64,000 bases of DNA from an uncultured Granulosicoccaceae bacterium (GTDB taxonomy: Bacteria; Pseudomonadota; Gammaproteobacteria; Granulosicoccales; Granulosicoccaceae): assembly GCA_937922945.1 (NCBI GenBank), contig CAKZUP010000066.1, forward strand, positions 1 to 64,000. The letters run 5' to 3'. The translations under genes were made by a program, and so were the position numbers. The notes beneath the pieces are model-generated. The model saw nothing but the letters and a program-made list of their open reading frames with translations, searched no databases and was not told the DNA's origin. Positions 61,070-64,000 of the stretch are shown one piece after another; position 1 is the stretch's first letter, and each line of letters begins with the position of its first letter.

Positions 61070-61286
61070 AGGGCTGTTACTCTGGTTTAGGTTGCCGGTG
61101 TTCGTGAATGCCCAGTTTGCGAAACTGTGCTGACGCGTCAGGATAAATCTGATTATAGGAGCTTGCGAGCTCTGCTGGAACCCGTTGTTGTATAAATAAA
61201 GCTGATTTGCGGCACAAAGCAGGCGGAAAAATTGTTCGAGCCTGCAGCCTGTTATTTGATTGACAATATCGAAACACGTGCGGGCG

Positions 61287-61850
61287 TTATGCTAATTGTT
61301 GCGTGGACACCATGGCCAGGCGCATTTGCACAAAGCTGAAATCGGTGGGTGGAACACTGTCGCGCCAGATCACAGCAAATCGCGTTGCACCTTTATCAGG
61401 TTTTATCGCAACTACAACGAGTAACTGACTACGATAACTGCCGCTGGCAAGCCTGCCCCTGGTGCAGTTGGTGTTTTCCTGCAAACACCAGACTGGATTG
61501 TCGATTGAATTGGTCCCGGCCTGTTGGTTACTTGCCTGATCATCCCAAGTTCGATCAGCTAAAGCCTTGCCTGTCTGAGTTACATCAGATCGAGTTTGAG
61601 CCGCCAGTAGTTGATTATCCAAAAGTTGTAACGTGAACGATGGGCGAGAACGAACAAAGTTTAGTATTCCACCCACACCGGTAATGCCGATGAGCAGCAG
61701 TCGGATGGTTGTCTCGACGGGGCATTGCCATAACGCGGCCAAAGCGACGAAGAGTGTAAAACCGTATACACCGGCAAACAGATTAGAAGGTTGGGGCGTT
61801 GCCTGCCAGAGTAGCGGCGATTTTGTCGATAATGTATTGGTAGCGAGCAT
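61287..61850 (-). CDS. YgfX-like membrane protein
   Basis: About 187 residues from the ATG at 61850; a GTG at 61865 is an alternative. LLWQATPQPSNL resembles the start of YgfX; two membrane helices follow (LFAGVYGFTLFVALAALW and TTIRLLLIGITGVGGILNFV), then a cytoplasmic, beta-rich tail, with an unusual Asn/Gln-rich insertion (near 120) and the ending WRDSVPPTDFSFVQMRLAM. YgfX is encoded after sdhE in many gammaproteobacteria and has been linked to cell-division toxicity in E. coli. The gene overlaps sdhE by 68 bases, so they are coupled. Confidence 0.72.
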   Translation of the reverse strand: MLATNTLSTKSPLLWQATPQPSNLFAGVYGFTLFVALAALWQCPVETTIRLLLIGITGVGGILNFVRSRPSFTLQLLDNQLLAAQTRSDVTQTGKALADRTWDDQASNQQAGTNSIDNPVWCLQENTNCTRGRLASGSYRSQLLVVVAIKPDKGATRFAVIWRDSVPPTDFSFVQMRLAMVSTQQLA

Positions 61851-62034
61851 CCTTGTCCTTGCCACAAACGAGCCGGTAAAGCTCGGGTTCTTGCCAGTCG
61901 AGCAGCGATTCGAAGTCTGAGCGTTCCTGCTCAGACGCCGAATCGTAGTGATTATCCAGATAGCCTAGCATGGCCTTGTCGAGCTCGCGCATGCCGCGCC
62001 GACAACGCCACCTTAATCGGGCTTTATCGCTCAC
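61783..62034 (-). CDS. sdhE: FAD assembly factor SdhE
   Basis: 83 residues from a GTG. The RRGMRELDKAMLGYLD stretch holds the conserved RGxxE motif that helps attach FAD to SdhA; WQEPELYRLVCGKDK is also conserved. It is encoded directly after sdhB, in keeping with its job of flavinylating succinate dehydrogenase. Confidence 0.94.
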   Translation of the reverse strand: MSDKARLRWRCRRGMRELDKAMLGYLDNHYDSASEQERSDFESLLDWQEPELYRLVCGKDKDARYQYIIDKIAATLAGNAPTF

Positions 62035-62094
62035 TTGATTGATCCTGATGTATCGCCTTTCACCCTATTAGCCGCGCGCTGAGCTTGCATTCGT

Positions 62095-62877
62095 TTAGCC
62101 GCGCCGTTCTACCAGCATTTTTTTGGTTTCAGCGATGGCCTTAGCCGGGTTCAATCCTTTTGGGCACACCTGAGCACAGTTCATGATGGTGTGACAGCGA
62201 TACAGCTTGAATGGATCTTCCAGATCATCAAGTCGGTCACCGGTTGCATCGTCTCGAGAATCTGCCAGCCACCGGTAGCTTGCCAGTAGCGCGGCAGGGC
62301 CAAGGTAGCGATCACTGTTCCACCAGTAACTTGGACAGCTAGTCGAGCAACAGGCGCAGAGGATACATTCGTATGCGCCGTCGAGCTTTTCCCGATCTTC
62401 GGGTGACTGCAGTCGTTCTCTATCAGGTGGTGCAGGTGAATCGGATTTCAACCACGGTTCCACCGATGCGTATTGCGCATAGAAATTGGTTAAGTCAGAT
62501 ACCAGATCTTTGATAACGGATTGGTGCGGTAACGGATAAATGGTGATATCGCCTTCGATATCCGCCAGCGCCATGGTACAGGCGAGTGTGTTACTGCCAT
62601 CGATGTTCATCGCACACGAGCCACATATACCTTCTCGGCATGAGCGCCGGAACGTCAGGGTGGAGTCCATTTCATTTTTAATTTTTATAATGGCATCGAG
62701 TACCATCGGGCCACAGCTGTCCATGTCGACATCGTAGGTGTCGATATGAGGATTCTTGCCACTGTCCGGATCGTAGCGATAGATTTTTATGGTGCGTGTG
62801 TTGGTTGCACCTTCCGGGGCAGGGTAGTGCTTACCCGGGCCGACTATCGAATTCTTTGGCAGTCTGAATTCCGCCAT
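62095..62877 (-). CDS. sdhB: Succinate dehydrogenase iron-sulfur subunit
   Basis: 260 residues. The [2Fe-2S] ligands are in [12 protein letters not shown] and the later Cys (TLACTM). The [4Fe-4S] and [3Fe-4S] clusters are held by [16 protein letters not shown] and [17 protein letters not shown]. It carries electrons from FAD on SdhA to quinone. A 155-base spacer with a hairpin separates it from sdhA, more than usual. The GGAGAG site precedes the ATG. Confidence 0.96.
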   Translation of the reverse strand: MAEFRLPKNSIVGPGKHYPAPEGATNTRTIKIYRYDPDSGKNPHIDTYDVDMDSCGPMVLDAIIKIKNEMDSTLTFRRSCREGICGSCAMNIDGSNTLACTMALADIEGDITIYPLPHQSVIKDLVSDLTNFYAQYASVEPWLKSDSPAPPDRERLQSPEDREKLDGAYECILCACCSTSCPSYWWNSDRYLGPAALLASYRWLADSRDDATGDRLDDLEDPFKLYRCHTIMNCAQVCPKGLNPAKAIAETKKMLVERRG

Positions 62878-62898
62878 GATGCTCTCCGCTTGTTGTTA

Positions 62899-62913
62899 CC
62901 GGGCGGGGCCCGG
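62899..62913 (-). other. GC-rich hairpin in the sdhA-sdhB spacer
   Basis: CCGGGC and GCCCGG flank a GGG loop (read on the plus strand), just upstream of the sdhB ribosome-binding site. It may affect processing or relative expression of sdhA and sdhB. Confidence 0.4.
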
Positions 62914-63031
62914 TGTGTTCATTCTGTTGTTAGCGGCTGCTGTCGTAAAACATGTGCCCGAAGCGCCACTGAGATCTTATCCAATATACTGAGACTGATA
63001 TTGGCTAAGTTAAAAGCCATCCATAACCGAC

Positions 63032-64000
63032 TTAATACACACGGTCTTTCGGTGGTATTACCTCACACTCGTCTGTCAGGGTGTACATGTGAACCGGTCT
63101 GTAGTCGACTGTCACGTTGGCTTTCTCATCGGTCCACGCAAGCGTGTGTTTCATCCAGTTCTCGTCGTCGCGATCTTCATAATCGTCGCGAGCGTGAGCG
63201 CCCCGACTTTCGGGCCGGTTGTTCGCACCATAGATGATGGTTTGCGCCTGACACAACAGATTTTCCAATTCCAGTGTTTCTATCAGGTCGGTGTTCCAGA
63301 TGAGATTAGGATCGTCTACGCGCACGTCCTCGAAACTGTCGACGATTTCGCGCATTTTAACCAAACCTTCCTCCAGTGATTCTCCGGTTCGAAATACCGC
63401 TGCGTGTTTTTGCATCGTACGCTGCATGTTGTCGCGTATCTGTGCCGTGCCGGTTGAGCCCTTGGCCTGTCGAATGCGATCAAGATGATCGAGCACGGGT
63501 GCGCTATCGTCATTGGTCAATGGCTTGTGCGGGCTGCCGGGTTTAATCAGTTCTGCAGCTCTGAGTGCCGCTGCTCGACCAAAAACAACGATATCGAGCA
63601 AGGAATTACTGCCAAGGCGATTTGCACCGTGTACCGAAACACACGCCGCTTCACCAATTGCCATTAAACCGGGTACAACCGAATCAGGATCGCCGTCTTT
63701 CAATGTGACTACTTCACCGTGATAGTTGGTGGGTATACCGCCCATGTTGTAGTGAACCGTTGGGATAACGGGTATGGGTTCTTTGTTCACGTCAACACCT
63801 GCAAATATGCGTGCAGACTCAGAGATACCCGGTAAGCGTTTTTCGATAACATCGTTACCCAGATGCATCAGATTCAAATGGATATGATCGTTCTCTGCAC
63901 CGATACCGCGACCTTCATTAATTTCCATAGTCATTGATCGACTGACAACATCACGCGAGGCAAGATCTTTTGCGCTCGGCGCGTAGCGTTCCATAAATCG
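63032..64000 (-). CDS. sdhA: Succinate dehydrogenase flavoprotein subunit, 3' part
   Basis: The C-terminal 320 residues or so; the gene continues past base 64000. Conserved stretches: [23 protein letters not shown], the substrate-site [40 protein letters not shown] (with the active-site Arg) and the C-terminal [18 protein letters not shown]. It oxidises succinate to fumarate with covalently bound FAD. It is followed by sdhB and sdhE on the same strand; sdhC and sdhD would lie beyond the window. Confidence 0.96.
   Translation of the reverse strand, partial: RFMERYAPSAKDLASRDVVSRSMTMEINEGRGIGAENDHIHLNLMHLGNDVIEKRLPGISESARIFAGVDVNKEPIPVIPTVHYNMGGIPTNYHGEVVTLKDGDPDSVVPGLMAIGEAACVSVHGANRLGSNSLLDIVVFGRAAALRAAELIKPGSPHKPLTNDDSAPVLDHLDRIRQAKGSTGTAQIRDNMQRTMQKHAAVFRTGESLEEGLVKMREIVDSFEDVRVDDPNLIWNTDLIETLELENLLCQAQTIIYGANNRPESRGAHARDDYEDRDDENWMKHTLAWTDEKANVTVDYRPVHMYTLTDECEVIPPKDRVY

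Noticed and set aside
61077-61277. 66-codon minus-strand frame between hisS and ygfX
   Set aside because: No ribosome-binding site, no family likeness and unusual composition; it may hold only control sequences.

Overview
The window is a chromosomal stretch of a free-living, probably marine gammaproteobacterium. The order rimP-nusA-infB-rbfA-truB-rpsO-pnp, the set sdhA-sdhB-sdhE-ygfX, a NarX/NarL-type two-component pair, TusA, and lipoproteins with ordinary lipoboxes all point there. A CBM10-tagged esterase and GH16 enzymes suggest life on polysaccharides. I see no tRNA or rRNA gene, no insertion sequence, no integrase and no CRISPR array. The genus cannot be fixed by reading alone.

Layout. 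1-2653: 3' end of an IscA/HesB-like gene, then a sensor kinase and response regulator. 2.7-5.8 kb: secreted hydrolase, membrane-bound AraC-type regulator and small conserved proteins. 5.9-11.3 kb: sulfur and oxygenase genes (TusA, YeeE/YedE thiosulfate permease, a LexA-like S24 protein without its catalytic lysine, two 2-oxoglutarate/Fe(II) oxygenases, a persulfide dioxygenase-like beta-lactamase-fold protein). 11.3-20.1 kb: amino-acid catabolism, with a fused indolepyruvate ferredoxin oxidoreductase next to liuA-liuB-liuD of leucine breakdown, behind a promoter holding a strong palindrome. 20.2-21.5 kb: secreted esterase with three CBM10-like motifs. 22-31 kb: the transcription/translation operon, preceded by a probable structured leader RNA and containing a 16-codon mini-ORF before nusA. 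31.2-37.8 kb: tadA, a tiny lipoprotein, alcohol dehydrogenase, LysE exporter, OMPLA-like phospholipase, enolase-superfamily protein and amidase. 37.9-41.1 kb: Lhr-type helicase and PdeM nuclease. 41.3-45.7 kb: c-di-GMP protein, hydrolase, HAD phosphatase and D-amino-acid transaminase.

45.9-59.7 kb is the most unusual part: nine genes, nearly all for exported or lipid-anchored proteins. They are an M64 metallopeptidase with Ig-like domains, a small secreted protein, a TolA-shaped coiled-coil membrane protein with a nine-G tract in its membrane segment, an Ig-like anchored protein, a very acidic thrombospondin type 3 repeat lipoprotein, a small exported protein, an intact GH16 lipoprotein, an outer-membrane barrel with a Cys-rich head, and a GH16 paralogue that has lost its nucleophile. 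I infer an envelope or matrix locus; none of the set can be tied by eye to a named system. 59.8-64 kb: hisS of a type unusual for gammaproteobacteria, then ygfX, sdhE, sdhB and the 3' part of sdhA on the minus strand.

A recurring oddity is short, decaying tandem repeats (12-15 bp units) just after stop codons or in protein linkers (16.1, 19.3, 21.3, 33.0 and 48.0 kb). Residue numbers count from the start chosen in each entry; domain limits are estimates by eye.
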